Of a DNA stretch of 64,000 nucleotides, positions 36,861 through 46,576 are shown one piece after another. Under the pieces are notes generated by a model. The model was not told the DNA's origin and made no database searches. It was given only the letters and a program-made list of their open reading frames with translations. The position numbers were made by a program, and so were the translations under genes. Source of the stretch: Hathewaya proteolytica DSM 3090. GTDB lineage: Bacteria > Bacillota > Clostridia > Clostridiales > Clostridiaceae. The stretch's first letter is position 1; each line of letters starts with the position of its first letter. The stretch is taken from the NCBI RefSeq assembly GCF_900142225.1, contig NZ_FRAD01000013.1, positions 1 through 64,000 of the forward strand. Direction: 5' to 3'.

Positions 36861-37691
36861 ATGAACTCACCAAGATTTATTAAAATTTGGGGATATATGT
36901 ACCATCTCCACAGAAGAAATTTCAAAGTCTACCCCAAACGAAGACTTCTACCCAATTCCGATAACATAACCAATAACTCCATTCACTGGGTTGGTCATGC
37001 GACAGCCATAATAAATCTGGACAACAAAATTATAGTAACAGATCCTGTAACAAGTCTGCATTTAGCCCAGATGAAAAGATTAGTGCTTCCATCAGTTGAT
37101 CTTAGGACACTAAAAATAGATTACATTTTAATTTCCCATGGGCACATGGATCATCTGGATAAAGGCACAATGAAGAAACTAGATAAAAACACAAAAGTTA
37201 TATGCCCTAAACAATTTGAAAAACTGCTAATGAGTTGGGGTTTTAGAAACATACAACCTATGTTACCTGGTGATGAGTACCACACTGACGATGGGTTAGT
37301 ATTTAAAACTTATGAAGCAAACCACGATGGAAAGCGCTATGGATTTGGAAAATACAGCATTTCCAATTCATATTTAATAAAAGGCACGGAAAAATCAGTA
37401 TTCTTTGCTGGCGACACTGCCTATACCCATAATTTTGATAACATAAAATCAGATGTAGCATTAATGCCCGTAGGTTGCTATAAACCCGTTGAGTATGAAG
37501 ATATGCATTGCTCACCAATCCAATCCTACAGTATGTTTAAACAGATGAATAGTAAGGTTATGATACCAATTCATTTTAGAACTTTTATTTTAGCTCAAGA
37601 CAATGACAATGATACCCTAAATACTTTAAAATCTATCAAAGATGAGAAAATAAAAATATTGTCTATAGGTCAAACGTATAAAATAGAATAA
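36861..37691 (+). CDS. MBL-fold metal-dependent hydrolase (UlaG/NAPE-PLD-like)
   Basis: A 276-residue metallo-beta-lactamase fold protein. Metal-binding motif SHGHMDHLD (H93, H95, D97, H98), later ligand His in FEANHDG-like context and D in FFAGDTAY. WVGHAT at the N-terminus is typical of the NAPE-PLD/UlaG branch, which hydrolyses phosphodiesters or lactones. It lies between two membrane protein genes in a likely three-gene operon. Substrate unknown. Confidence 0.85.
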   Translation: MNSPRFIKIWGYMYHLHRRNFKVYPKRRLLPNSDNITNNSIHWVGHATAIINLDNKIIVTDPVTSLHLAQMKRLVLPSVDLRTLKIDYILISHGHMDHLDKGTMKKLDKNTKVICPKQFEKLLMSWGFRNIQPMLPGDEYHTDDGLVFKTYEANHDGKRYGFGKYSISNSYLIKGTEKSVFFAGDTAYTHNFDNIKSDVALMPVGCYKPVEYEDMHCSPIQSYSMFKQMNSKVMIPIHFRTFILAQDNDNDTLNTLKSIKDEKIKILSIGQTYKIE

Positions 37692-37736
37692 ATATGCAGT
37701 ATAATCAATTAAAAGTTTAGTTTTGGGGGGATTTAT

Positions 37737-38735
37737 TTGAAAAGAATTTTTAAAAGTAATTTATTATTTTTATCTCTAACTATCAGTTTCATTTTATTTC
37801 AGAAGGCTTTGCCGATAATATTGAAACTTGTAAAAACAAATGACATATATTCAATGATTTATCCAATTCAATTAGTTGGTACTTTTATATTCTTGTGGCT
37901 GCCAGCTATAATTTATATACTTATCCATAAAAATAAATCAAATTATTCCATAAAGGAATCGTTAAAATTGAAAAAAACAGGATTTAACAATCTTGCTTTT
38001 TCTTTTCTTGCATTTTTATGTTTAGAACCTATAGCTATGTTTTTAAATACTATTTCCACTTATTTTATTCCCAACAATGTAGGCGATTTTGTTTCTACCC
38101 TTTCCTCAAATGGATCAGTTGCTATGCTATTTTTCACAATTGCTATTGTACCAGCCATAGGCGAGGAACTTGTTTTTAGAGGAATAATAGCTGATGGATA
38201 TAAAACTAGAACATTAACTACTATAGCTTTAATAAACGGTTTACTATTTGGTATTTTCCACATGAATCCGTGTCAGTTTCTTTATGCCTTTGTTTTAGGA
38301 GTTGTGTTTACATATGTGGTTGAATATACAGGTTCCATATTTTGCAGTATGTTAATTCATTTCCTTTTCAATGGATTTTCGTGTACTATGGCTATAATTG
38401 CAATGTCTAATCCAGACTTGTTTTCCGAAGAAGTAACTAAAGCTGCAAGCAATGCCATGAGCTTTTCAAAATTAGCTTTCTTATTTATAATAGCAATGAT
38501 ATCTTCCATACTATTATATATGATTTTAAAGAAGCTAAGATTTATAAATAGATATGATGAAAAGAAAACCTTAAGATTCCATGTAATAGAACTAGTTGAA
38601 GATACAACTGCAGACGAATTCGTTGAAATGCCACCAAAAAAAGCTATGAAAATAGCATACCTTCCACTAGCAATTTCTATAGGTTTGTATATAGGTTTCG
38701 TATTCAAATATTATATTATTGATTTATTAATGTAA
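37737..38735 (+). CDS. CPBP-family intramembrane protease
   Basis: A 332-residue membrane protein. Motif 1 is IGEELVFRG (E143, E144, R148); motif 2 FGIFHMNPCQF supplies a catalytic His, and motif 3 HFLFNG another. CPBP (Rce1-like) enzymes cut prenylated or membrane proteins and in bacteria often serve in bacteriocin maturation or immunity. The start is TTG 37737, with GGGGGG six bases upstream. A C-terminal helix and cytoplasmic segment (about 265-310) are added to the usual core. Confidence 0.87.
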   Translation: MKRIFKSNLLFLSLTISFILFQKALPIILKLVKTNDIYSMIYPIQLVGTFIFLWLPAIIYILIHKNKSNYSIKESLKLKKTGFNNLAFSFLAFLCLEPIAMFLNTISTYFIPNNVGDFVSTLSSNGSVAMLFFTIAIVPAIGEELVFRGIIADGYKTRTLTTIALINGLLFGIFHMNPCQFLYAFVLGVVFTYVVEYTGSIFCSMLIHFLFNGFSCTMAIIAMSNPDLFSEEVTKAASNAMSFSKLAFLFIIAMISSILLYMILKKLRFINRYDEKKTLRFHVIELVEDTTADEFVEMPPKKAMKIAYLPLAISIGLYIGFVFKYYIIDLLM

Positions 38736-38782
38736 GTTCACTTTTATACTTGCTAAACAAATAAATAATTTTTTCTTACCTA

Positions 38783-38817
38783 AGCTGCTAGATATCCTTT
38801 TGGCAGCTGTTTTTTTA
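38783..38817 (+). terminator. Terminator of the CPBP protease gene
   Basis: Arms AGCTGC (38783-38788) and GCAGCT (38803-38808), then G and a run of seven Ts. Confidence 0.8.
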
Positions 38818-39198
38818 CCTATAATTCCCCCGCTCTTCATATTATGTTTTTTAATTTATTACCTTTTAAAAGCTGTGTTGTATTTGTCAGTGGTAAATAT
38901 ACATGTCTACTAACTGTTTTTAATTTAACACTTCCAGGGCTTCTTAAACCGCTAGGTTTACGCAAAATTAAAAACATTTTTAATACATCATCATCGACCT
39001 GCACCTATTTTACAAAATAATAACGCACATCTACCTACTGTGTATTCTTTTATTATTTATATAAAAGGCGAAGCCATAAATATTAATACATATAAATTTC
39101 ATTACTATCTACATAGGGTGTGATTATATAATAGACATATTGTTATATGCATTCTAACCCCGCAATACCATATCATCGAAATGCTTAACCTAAATGCT

Positions 39199-40293
39199 TC
39201 ACCCCATAGCTAGAACATCTAGCACTGCCGTGCCTTTAAAGATAACAGGCCTATTCTTCAGTCTTTTATTAAAGTATGAATGACTGCTGCACTTGAACAG
39301 CGGTGTTGTTTTATATTTATTCACAAATCTAAACCTGCCGTTATCATTGCTTTCATATTCTCTTTTTATGTACAGTTTCTTCTCTATATATTTGTATAAA
39401 GATATATATCCACTAGTATACTTAGTCGCCACACCCCTGTATGGTTTCAGGAAGTACTCATATTTTTTAAGAAATCCAGTAATTTTTCTCAAATTATATT
39501 CAGCATTATAAGCAGAAAATCGCTTTAAAATAACGTGTTCAACATTGCATATCTCGGCAAATTTCTTGTAATTATACCTTGTATCGGTGATAAGCGTGCT
39601 TCCCTGTTTTATAGAGTACTTAAAAGCATCTAACATGTCCTCTACCCCAGGATCATTTATACATACCGGCTTCATAATAACATCACCGGTGTGATTCATT
39701 GCCCCCATAATACATACGTGGTCCTGTGAGAAATATTCTTCTATAGATACAGGACCCCTTCTGGAACTTTTTCGTGGCATTGTAAAAGAGCTCCTGCTAT
39801 GATTTCCTTTAAAATTGCATTTCATATGTATAGTGTTCATTTCAATTTTGCCTGACATTTCATCTACTTCCAATTGTTCTTGCAATGCATCTAAAATCTT
39901 GTGTCTCCAAAAAAAAGCTGTTTTTAAATTAATCTTCAGCACCGATGCACATCTGCGAAGAGAATACTGATTTACAAGACATTTTACATACTCTTTCCAT
40001 AAATCAACACTCTTGTGTGTATGGTAAATCACTGAATTTGTAGCTTCCATAAATGATCTACCACAAGTTTTGCAAAAATATCTTTGTCTATCATCATTTT
40101 TACCATTTTTAATGTAATTATTGCCTTTGCAATATGGACATACTATTGACTGCTCAAATATAATATCATTATTTCTCTTATTATTACTTTCTATTATTTC
40201 AATAATATGTTTGATCAAAAGCTTCTTTCTCTTTTTTGATTTCTTACTTTTAGGGGATATATTTGATGGTAAACGAATGTCACAAAAGAACAT
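39199..40293 (-). CDS. IS1595-like transposase
   Basis: A 364-residue transposase. An N-terminal zinc ribbon (CPYC at 52-55, CKTC at 74-77) is followed by a helical DNA-binding part (SLRRCASVLKINLKTAFFWRHKIL) and an ISXO2-like DDE domain: D144 in LEVDEMSG, D237 in LITDTRYN, and N267 or nearby as the third position (the family uses DDN or DDE). AAAGGAG precedes the ATG by eight bases. The frame is intact, so the element may be active and could move the short elements with matching ends. The domain assignment is by motif, not by search. Confidence 0.8.
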   Translation of the reverse strand: MFFCDIRLPSNISPKSKKSKKRKKLLIKHIIEIIESNNKRNNDIIFEQSIVCPYCKGNNYIKNGKNDDRQRYFCKTCGRSFMEATNSVIYHTHKSVDLWKEYVKCLVNQYSLRRCASVLKINLKTAFFWRHKILDALQEQLEVDEMSGKIEMNTIHMKCNFKGNHSRSSFTMPRKSSRRGPVSIEEYFSQDHVCIMGAMNHTGDVIMKPVCINDPGVEDMLDAFKYSIKQGSTLITDTRYNYKKFAEICNVEHVILKRFSAYNAEYNLRKITGFLKKYEYFLKPYRGVATKYTSGYISLYKYIEKKLYIKREYESNDNGRFRFVNKYKTTPLFKCSSHSYFNKRLKNRPVIFKGTAVLDVLAMG

Positions 40294-40377
40294 AGTTACG
40301 TCTCCTTTAGAAATTGTATTTGGTATTTACAATTATATCCACTTTTTTATTATTCTAATCACTTTTTTAAAATAAAT

Positions 40378-40500
40378 AGACTTCTAATCTTAACTTGGAG
40401 TTTTAACCCCACGTGAAGTTTAGGAGTCGTTATCTAGGGGCGTGTCTCATGTCATCGCTCTCCTATAAGAGGGTGTGACAACGACTAGCCATCAGATAAA
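40378..40500 (-). repeat. Hairpin repeat, copy 3, in the IS leader
   Basis: Read on the minus strand it begins near 40500 and ends in the palindrome 40379-40428. Compared with copy 2 it has an extra segment between ATCTGATG and the GATGACATGAGACACG part. It lies 85 bases upstream of the transposase start, in its presumed leader RNA, so it could affect transposase expression. Confidence 0.7.
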
Positions 40501-40787
40501 TTAATTTGAAGCTAATAATCCTGTATCTGAAAATCCATATTACAAAAACAAACAATTTCTAACATGAAAATTAGACATTTTTCAACAAAATTTTCTAACT
40601 GCTAGTCCTTTATTTTACCACTGAAAAGTCAAACACAGCTTTTAAACTGATTTTTTTAATTTATCTTATATAGAGGCCGATTTAAATAGTAGCATTCTAA
40701 CTCAATTTTATGCTAAGTTAAAAAAAACTCCAACTATTAGCAGTTTAAGTACTGATTACAAAACCGCAACATAGCTGAAGTTATACA

Positions 40788-42137
40788 TTATATTTTCCAA
40801 ACTAAAAAGCCCAAGTTCTCTGCCTCTTCTTTATTCACAACACCTTTAGTATCAATAATGACAGAACTTTCCTGCATATGCTTTTTAAACAGTTTTACAT
40901 CATCAAGAATCATGTTATGTTGTTTAGTGAGAATTAACAATGCATCTGATTCATGAAGAGCTTCAACTTGATTGGAAACTTTGTAATCGTATTCCGTTGG
41001 AACTATAGAATCAAATGCTTTAACATCGGCCCCTCTCTCTAATAACAAGTTGCATATATCAATTGGAGGACTTATTCGATCATCATTGGAGTAGTCTTTC
41101 ATGGCAAGGCCTAAAACGGCTACCTTAGAGCCACCTAGGGTTTTATTTATTTTATTCAACATTTCCTCTGTTTTATCCACTATAAAGCGAGGCAAATTGG
41201 CATTTTTCTCCCTGCAAAGTTGCAATATTTCCATGGAAATACCCATTTCGTCAGCCTTCGGCGCTATGTAATTATATGCGTTTGGTATGCAATAACCTCC
41301 AACTCCCGGACCTGGTGTTAAAAGCTTCACTCTCTTGTGAGTATTGGCAAGGGAAACCACTTCATGTATATCTATACCAAGTTCTTCAGTGAATCTAGCA
41401 AACTCCTGACACATAGCGATATTTACATCTCGCTGCACATTTTCAAAAACTTTACTGGTTTCCACAGCTTTTATATTGGTAGCTGGTATTACATCAGCTT
41501 TGCAAACTATAGAAAGAACTTTCATTGCCTTTTCAAGGCTCTTCTCATTTACTCCACCAACTATAGTATTCATGTTGGCAAATTCATCAAAAGCAACTCC
41601 CTCAGCTATTCGCTCTGAAGCATACGCCAGATAAAAATCTTTACCTGCCACCATAGATGACTCTTTCTCGAGAATAGGTAAAATAAATTCCTCCGTAGTA
41701 CCTGGTATAACAGTACTTCTAATGATAACAAGATCACCTTTTTTCAAATTTCGACCTATTGTTCTAGTGGCACTTTCAAGATATGCCATGTTATGGACAC
41801 CGTCATTCACTGGAATGCCAACAGTTACTATTATATTGTTACACTGTTTTACAGCTTCATCTGCATCCGTAGTAGCTATATAGCTTTTTTCTTCAATACA
41901 GTAATTTAAGATTTCCTTTATTCCAATACCAAAAAACTTTTCTGTATGATGAGTATTGCCACAGTTAGTTTCCATTACAAGATTGTGGTCTACGTCAATG
42001 CCTGTCACATTGCATCCCCTAAGAGCAAAACTCAAGCTCAATGGAAGCCCAACAAAACCTTGCCCAAAGACACAGACGTTCTTGTACTGTTCCTCAACAC
42101 TTTCCTTTAATTCCTTTAACTTATCAAATCCGTTCAT
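40788..42137 (-). CDS. Nucleotide sugar dehydrogenase (WecC/UDP-ManNAc-type)
   Basis: A 449-residue UDP-glucose/GDP-mannose dehydrogenase family member: NAD loop VFGQGFVGLPL (23-33), YASERIAEG, K229/N233 in ETSKVFENVQRD, and catalytic Cys in GVGGYCIPN (C283). It oxidises the 6-OH of a nucleotide-linked hexose to a uronate with two NAD+. NTHKRV and GPGVGG fit the UDP-N-acetylmannosamine branch, but GDP-mannose is possible given manC nearby. The residue before Cys is Tyr rather than the usual His. The ATG overlaps the preceding stop (TAATG). Last gene of the operon. Confidence 0.83.
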   Translation of the reverse strand: MNGFDKLKELKESVEEQYKNVCVFGQGFVGLPLSLSFALRGCNVTGIDVDHNLVMETNCGNTHHTEKFFGIGIKEILNYCIEEKSYIATTDADEAVKQCNNIIVTVGIPVNDGVHNMAYLESATRTIGRNLKKGDLVIIRSTVIPGTTEEFILPILEKESSMVAGKDFYLAYASERIAEGVAFDEFANMNTIVGGVNEKSLEKAMKVLSIVCKADVIPATNIKAVETSKVFENVQRDVNIAMCQEFARFTEELGIDIHEVVSLANTHKRVKLLTPGPGVGGYCIPNAYNYIAPKADEMGISMEILQLCREKNANLPRFIVDKTEEMLNKINKTLGGSKVAVLGLAMKDYSNDDRISPPIDICNLLLERGADVKAFDSIVPTEYDYKVSNQVEALHESDALLILTKQHNMILDDVKLFKKHMQESSVIIDTKGVVNKEEAENLGFLVWKI

Positions 42138-43888
42138 TATTCTTCGACCTCCATTTGTCTTACGAATGTTTGATTTTCTATTAATAAGCTTTCCAATTTA
42201 TATTCTACCACTTCTTGAACAACAAAATCTGGTTTAATCTGATTTACAAGAATACCATTAAAATTATAGGACCACTCATAAACTGCCTCGCTAAAATGCT
42301 CTGATATAAATGGGGCCAAATTTACCGCAAAGGAATCTCTAAACATCAAAAGTCTTGGTTTTGATTTATCAGGTTGAGTCAAAATATCGCCTCTTAAAAG
42401 GTCATAATGTTCATTTTGCACAGGCTTAGCTTCTCTCTCTTCTTTAGGTTTTAAAAAAATATGTTCCTCACCATAAGACTTGGGAACACCTAACATGTTG
42501 GCCAAATCTCCGCCGCCTGGTTTTTTATATTCCTTTATCAAATTAAATTCCTCTAATAAAGCAGCTTTAAGATTATCATCATTTGAATATTTCCATAGGT
42601 GATCCATTAATTCCGTATATCCGTAATATGCACCCAGTTCGTTCCAGTGAGTATCTGTTTTTTGATAAAGCCTTTCACTGTTCTTTTTTTCTAATAGTAT
42701 TTTTCTTGTGTCTACTATATCTATTTCTGAGTTTTCTTTCAAGTAATTTACAACTTGATCAATCCTAGTTTCATCCTTAATTTTTTTGTATTTATCGCTA
42801 TAATATTCACCATAAATAGTCTCTTTGTTCGGAGCAATCATTAGCACAAAGGGGATGTTCTGCTTTTGTAACCATGCTTTCTTTTCCTCTAAATTTTTTC
42901 TTATAATCTCCAATTCATCTTGGGTGAACTTTAGAATTCCACGATAATCTTCACTTAAATCTTTTACATCATCTTTTTTATAGAATAGCCATCCTTCTTT
43001 TCCTAATATAACTTTATCAGTAGCGGCATCGTGGAATACATCATTTTCGAGTTTAGAACTGGCTGAAATCAAATTGTTTCTCAAACCAAAATAATCATTG
43101 TAGTTTGATTCGGCCGTTCTTATTATCCTCTCCATGCCCCTTATAGAAGGATCTACAGCTGTTGAAGAGCCTCTATTCTCTGTACTTTTTATGTTTTTTA
43201 TTCCAGCTATAAGCACAAGATTAGATGAACATAATGTAAGCATAAATAGAGATATAAATACCACATTTCTACACAATACTTTCTTTTTATTAAAGTAACC
43301 TTGAATAAGATATGTTCCAAAAGAAAGCACCACAGCAACAAAGGCTAAAGACAAAATAATGCTTAAATTATAAGGTGCATCATCCATTACCTGCCCCATT
43401 TTTTCCGCAGAAATGTACGGAGTTTTGCCACTACATATAATTTCTAAGTAATTATCTTTTACTTTTACACTTTCAATATCATCAGAAACTTCATAAAATA
43501 TGTCCTTAATTTTTTGTGGAGCCATAGTTACATTTTTGAAGGGACCCTTCACCTCTACAGACTTAAGTTTTATACGTCTCTCCTTGTGACCAAAAAGTAT
43601 CTTTATCCTTTTAACATCTTGTGTGTTAAGGTCAAAATGAATATGCCTAGATTCCATACCTTCAAGTATATTAGTCCTAGCACACATATCATCATTGTAT
43701 ATGGGTTGGGCTTTATTGGTAAAAAAGGCAACAAAATACGTATCGCCATCATACCCAACATCCATGTTAACTTTGATGTTTTTGTCTACCAGGGAAAGAT
43801 ATAAAAATACGGTTATTGCAAAATATACAATGGTTAGCGCAATATACATGATAAACTTAAAATATTTATTTTTCAATATATTATCCAT
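42137..43888 (-). CDS. AlgJ/AlgX-like SGNH protein for polysaccharide O-acylation
   Basis: A 583-residue membrane protein. An N-terminal helix (about 13-33) and an extracytoplasmic beta-rich region (about 35-160) precede two more helices (about 175-230). The C-terminal part is AlgX/AlgJ-like: GKEGWLFYK, FVLMIAPNKETIYGEYY, the DTHWNELGAYYGY motif with the catalytic Asp-His pair, and MFRDSF with the candidate Ser. Such proteins transfer acetyl groups delivered by an MBOAT partner, whose gene lies directly upstream. Confidence 0.8.
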   Translation of the reverse strand: MDNILKNKYFKFIMYIALTIVYFAITVFLYLSLVDKNIKVNMDVGYDGDTYFVAFFTNKAQPIYNDDMCARTNILEGMESRHIHFDLNTQDVKRIKILFGHKERRIKLKSVEVKGPFKNVTMAPQKIKDIFYEVSDDIESVKVKDNYLEIICSGKTPYISAEKMGQVMDDAPYNLSIILSLAFVAVVLSFGTYLIQGYFNKKKVLCRNVVFISLFMLTLCSSNLVLIAGIKNIKSTENRGSSTAVDPSIRGMERIIRTAESNYNDYFGLRNNLISASSKLENDVFHDAATDKVILGKEGWLFYKKDDVKDLSEDYRGILKFTQDELEIIRKNLEEKKAWLQKQNIPFVLMIAPNKETIYGEYYSDKYKKIKDETRIDQVVNYLKENSEIDIVDTRKILLEKKNSERLYQKTDTHWNELGAYYGYTELMDHLWKYSNDDNLKAALLEEFNLIKEYKKPGGGDLANMLGVPKSYGEEHIFLKPKEEREAKPVQNEHYDLLRGDILTQPDKSKPRLLMFRDSFAVNLAPFISEHFSEAVYEWSYNFNGILVNQIKPDFVVQEVVEYKLESLLIENQTFVRQMEVEE

Positions 43889-43957
43889 TTTATTTTCCTC
43901 TTAATTTATTTCTTTGAAACACATGAAACATAAAAATACAAACAAATATTTCAGAAC

Positions 43958-45409
43958 CTAGAACCTAAAATATATAAATGGGTTGTAGGTAGTGGCTGCC
44001 ATGGTCATTAGAGATAAAAACAGAATTACGAATAATGAACCATGAATGATAATTTCAAAGAAAAGGTTGTCTTTGATTTTAGTAGTAAGTTTTTTGCCTA
44101 TGCACTTTACAATTGGAGTACATATTATTAGAGCCACAAAAAACACCAAGAAAAATCTGTGATCAGTAAACAAATCTACGTAATACATTGACCCAGATGG
44201 TTTAAATAGAAACATTCTCTTAATGTAATTAAAAGCAGTTGTTATATTTTCTGCCCTAAACAAAACCCAACCAACTAAAATTACTATAAGGGAGTACAGG
44301 TGTGCTAAAGGACTCCAAATTTTATCTAGTACTTTGGATTTGAACCCTGCCCTTTCTATTATCAAGAATATTCCGTAGTATATTCCCCATAATATAAAAT
44401 TCCAACTGGCTCCATGCCACAATCCCGATAGAAAAAACACGATGAACATATTTATGTAGGTTCTTTTAATGCCTTTTCTATTGCCTCCTAAAGGAATGTA
44501 TACATAATCTCTAAACCAATTAGTTAGGGATATGTGCCACCTTTTCCAAAATTCGCTGATTGATCTTGATATGTAGGGAAAATTGAAGTTCTCAAGAAAG
44601 TTAAATCCAAAGACCTTTCCAAGACCTATAGCCATATCTGAGTAACCTGAAAAATCAAAGTAAATCTGGAAGGCATAGCATAAAGCACCAAGCCATGCCA
44701 GTGAAGTTGACAGTTCTGCATAAGGTACTGCAAATATTTTATCCGCTACAAAGCCCATTTCATTTGCTATGAGAATTTTTTTACCAAAACCCATGATGAA
44801 ACGCTTTATTCCATAGGCTATTTTGTCTATGGTGATTTCTCTTTTATCAATTTCCTCTGCCACGTCGTGGTATCTTACTATAGGGCCAGCAATTAGCTGT
44901 GGAAATAGAGATATGTATAAAGCTAAATTGTAAATGCTCTTTTGAACCTTAGCGTCATCTCTATATACATCCACCACATAAGATAAGCCCTGGAATGTAA
45001 AAAAGGAAATACCAATAGGCAGATGAATTGGTGATTTTTCAATGGCACTGCAAAATTTCCAAACAATGCCGCCATTTATTCCTGCAAAATTCAACATATT
45101 TCCCAGGTTATAAATGATAAAATTAAAGTATTTAAAAAATACTAGCATGAGCAAATTTAATACGATAGCCCATACAAGTAGTGATTTTCTTTTTTTTAAA
45201 TGATTACATTCATGTATCCTCATTCCAAAGTAATAATTTATGCCTATGGACAAAAGCATAACAACTATGTGCTTTGGTTCCCCCCAAGCATAAAACAATA
45301 AGCTAGCCACTAGCAATAGTGAATTCTTAAATCTCCTATCCAGCAAAAAATACATTATTAAAACCACTGGAAGAAAGGTAAACATAAATATTGGAGATGT
45401 AAATACCAT
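43958..45409 (-). CDS. MBOAT-family O-acyltransferase (AlgI/DltB-like)
   Basis: A 483-residue protein with many membrane helices. Family marks are the first segment FTFLPVVLIMYFLL, the PIGISFFTFQGLSYVVDVYR loop, SEFWKRWHISLTNWFRDYVYIPLGG and the catalytic His in GLWHGASWNFILWG. It moves acetyl groups across the membrane to an AlgJ-type partner. The start overlaps the manC stop by one base. Confidence 0.9.
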   Translation of the reverse strand: MVFTSPIFMFTFLPVVLIMYFLLDRRFKNSLLLVASLLFYAWGEPKHIVVMLLSIGINYYFGMRIHECNHLKKRKSLLVWAIVLNLLMLVFFKYFNFIIYNLGNMLNFAGINGGIVWKFCSAIEKSPIHLPIGISFFTFQGLSYVVDVYRDDAKVQKSIYNLALYISLFPQLIAGPIVRYHDVAEEIDKREITIDKIAYGIKRFIMGFGKKILIANEMGFVADKIFAVPYAELSTSLAWLGALCYAFQIYFDFSGYSDMAIGLGKVFGFNFLENFNFPYISRSISEFWKRWHISLTNWFRDYVYIPLGGNRKGIKRTYINMFIVFFLSGLWHGASWNFILWGIYYGIFLIIERAGFKSKVLDKIWSPLAHLYSLIVILVGWVLFRAENITTAFNYIKRMFLFKPSGSMYYVDLFTDHRFFLVFFVALIICTPIVKCIGKKLTTKIKDNLFFEIIIHGSLFVILFLSLMTMAATTYNPFIYFRF

Positions 45410-46545
45410 TATATTTTCCGCTCCTTTTGTGCACTTTCTATACTCTTTTTACTTCCAACAAAAATCCCTTCATCATTTTCCACGAAAATTATATCATCCA
45501 AACCACATATGATGACAGGTTTTTTACCTGTAATGACAATGTTATTATTTCCCTTCATCTTTTTCACGTTTCCAACTAGAGTATTCATATTATCGTCCTT
45601 GTTTCTGTAACGCTCTAATGCCTTCCAGCTTCCAACATCATCCCATTTAAAGCAAGCAGGTATAACGTACATATTCTCTGCCTTTTCCATAACGGCAAAG
45701 TCAATAGATATACATTCCATTTTCTCGTAATTATTTACCAACCTATCTTCATAGCATTGGTTTTCCATTTCATTAGCCTCATCCTTAAATGTATCCGCCA
45801 AAAGTTCATATGTAGATGGCAAATATTGATTTATAAGGTTTATAGCATTGTTGGCCTTCCATATGAATATGCCAGCATTCCACAAATAATTTCCTTGTTC
45901 TATATATTTTTTAGCACAATCTATCTTAGGTTTTTCAACAAATTTGTCTACTTTATATATAAAATTTTTATTAGCCCCTTTATTTATACATACATTGGCT
46001 CCACAACTTATAGCAACTTCCTCTAAGCCGTATTCGCAGAAATCTTCCCTATTGTACTTTATGTATCCATAAGCTGTTTCCGGCCGTGTTGGAGTTATGC
46101 CCAAAGTTATTATGGACTCCTTGTTGTCTTCTACAAATTCCGCACCTCTTTTTATATTTTCAAGGAATAGTTCTTTATTTTCTATAAGATGATCTGCAGG
46201 TAGTACCACAAGAGTTGCATCCTTCACCCTTTCATTTATATAAAATGCAGCAAGCCCAATGCAAGGCGCTGTATTTCTTCCCACCGGCTCTATAATAACA
46301 TTTTCTCTTTGTAAATCCGGTAGCTGACTATATACGTACTCAGCATATTGCTCTCCTGTAACTACATATATATTATCCATTGAAATAAGACCCAATAGCC
46401 TTTTAACCGTCATCTGCAACATAGTATCATTTCCAAGCAGATTTAAAAATTGCTTAGGTTTTTTATCTGTTGAAAGTGGCCAAAATCTAGTTCCTTTTCC
46501 GCCTGCCATCACAACAGCACACAGCTTTTCTTTTATGTTAGACAA
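45409..46545 (-). CDS. manC: Mannose-1-phosphate guanylyltransferase
   Basis: A 378-residue nucleotidyltransferase with VVMAGGKGTRFWPLS at the N-terminus, VVLPADHLI, and VEKPKIDCAKKYIEQGNYLWNAGIFIWK. It makes GDP-mannose from mannose-1-phosphate and GTP. The isomerase domain of long ManC proteins is absent. The start is TTG 46545, preceded by GAGGGGT. GDP-mannose could feed the dehydrogenase or an unlinked transferase. Confidence 0.88.
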   Translation of the reverse strand: MSNIKEKLCAVVMAGGKGTRFWPLSTDKKPKQFLNLLGNDTMLQMTVKRLLGLISMDNIYVVTGEQYAEYVYSQLPDLQRENVIIEPVGRNTAPCIGLAAFYINERVKDATLVVLPADHLIENKELFLENIKRGAEFVEDNKESIITLGITPTRPETAYGYIKYNREDFCEYGLEEVAISCGANVCINKGANKNFIYKVDKFVEKPKIDCAKKYIEQGNYLWNAGIFIWKANNAINLINQYLPSTYELLADTFKDEANEMENQCYEDRLVNNYEKMECISIDFAVMEKAENMYVIPACFKWDDVGSWKALERYRNKDDNMNTLVGNVKKMKGNNNIVITGKKPVIICGLDDIIFVENDEGIFVGSKKSIESAQKERKI

Positions 46546-46576
46546 ATTTACCCCTCCTCATTAAAGCCTTATTTCT

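Larger units (their letters stand above)
38872..40639 (-). mobile_element. Complete IS1595-like insertion sequence
   Basis: Inverted ends GCTGTGTTGTATTTGTCAG... (type A, 38872-38895) and, on the other strand, GCTGTGTTTGACTTTTCAG... (type B, 40639-40616) flank one transposase gene. The adjoining 8-mers TTTTAAAA and TTTTAAAC (38864-38871, 40640-40647) match at seven of eight bases, consistent with the 8-bp duplication known for this family. Between the transposase start and the type B end lies copy 3 of the hairpin repeat. No gene was seen in 38910-39198 or 40294-40615. Confidence 0.8.

Noticed and set aside
40378..40500. Guide RNA (omega/reRNA) of a TnpB element
   Set aside because: No TnpB or TnpA gene adjoins any of the three hairpin copies in this window. 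The idea remains only as one of several origins for the repeat.
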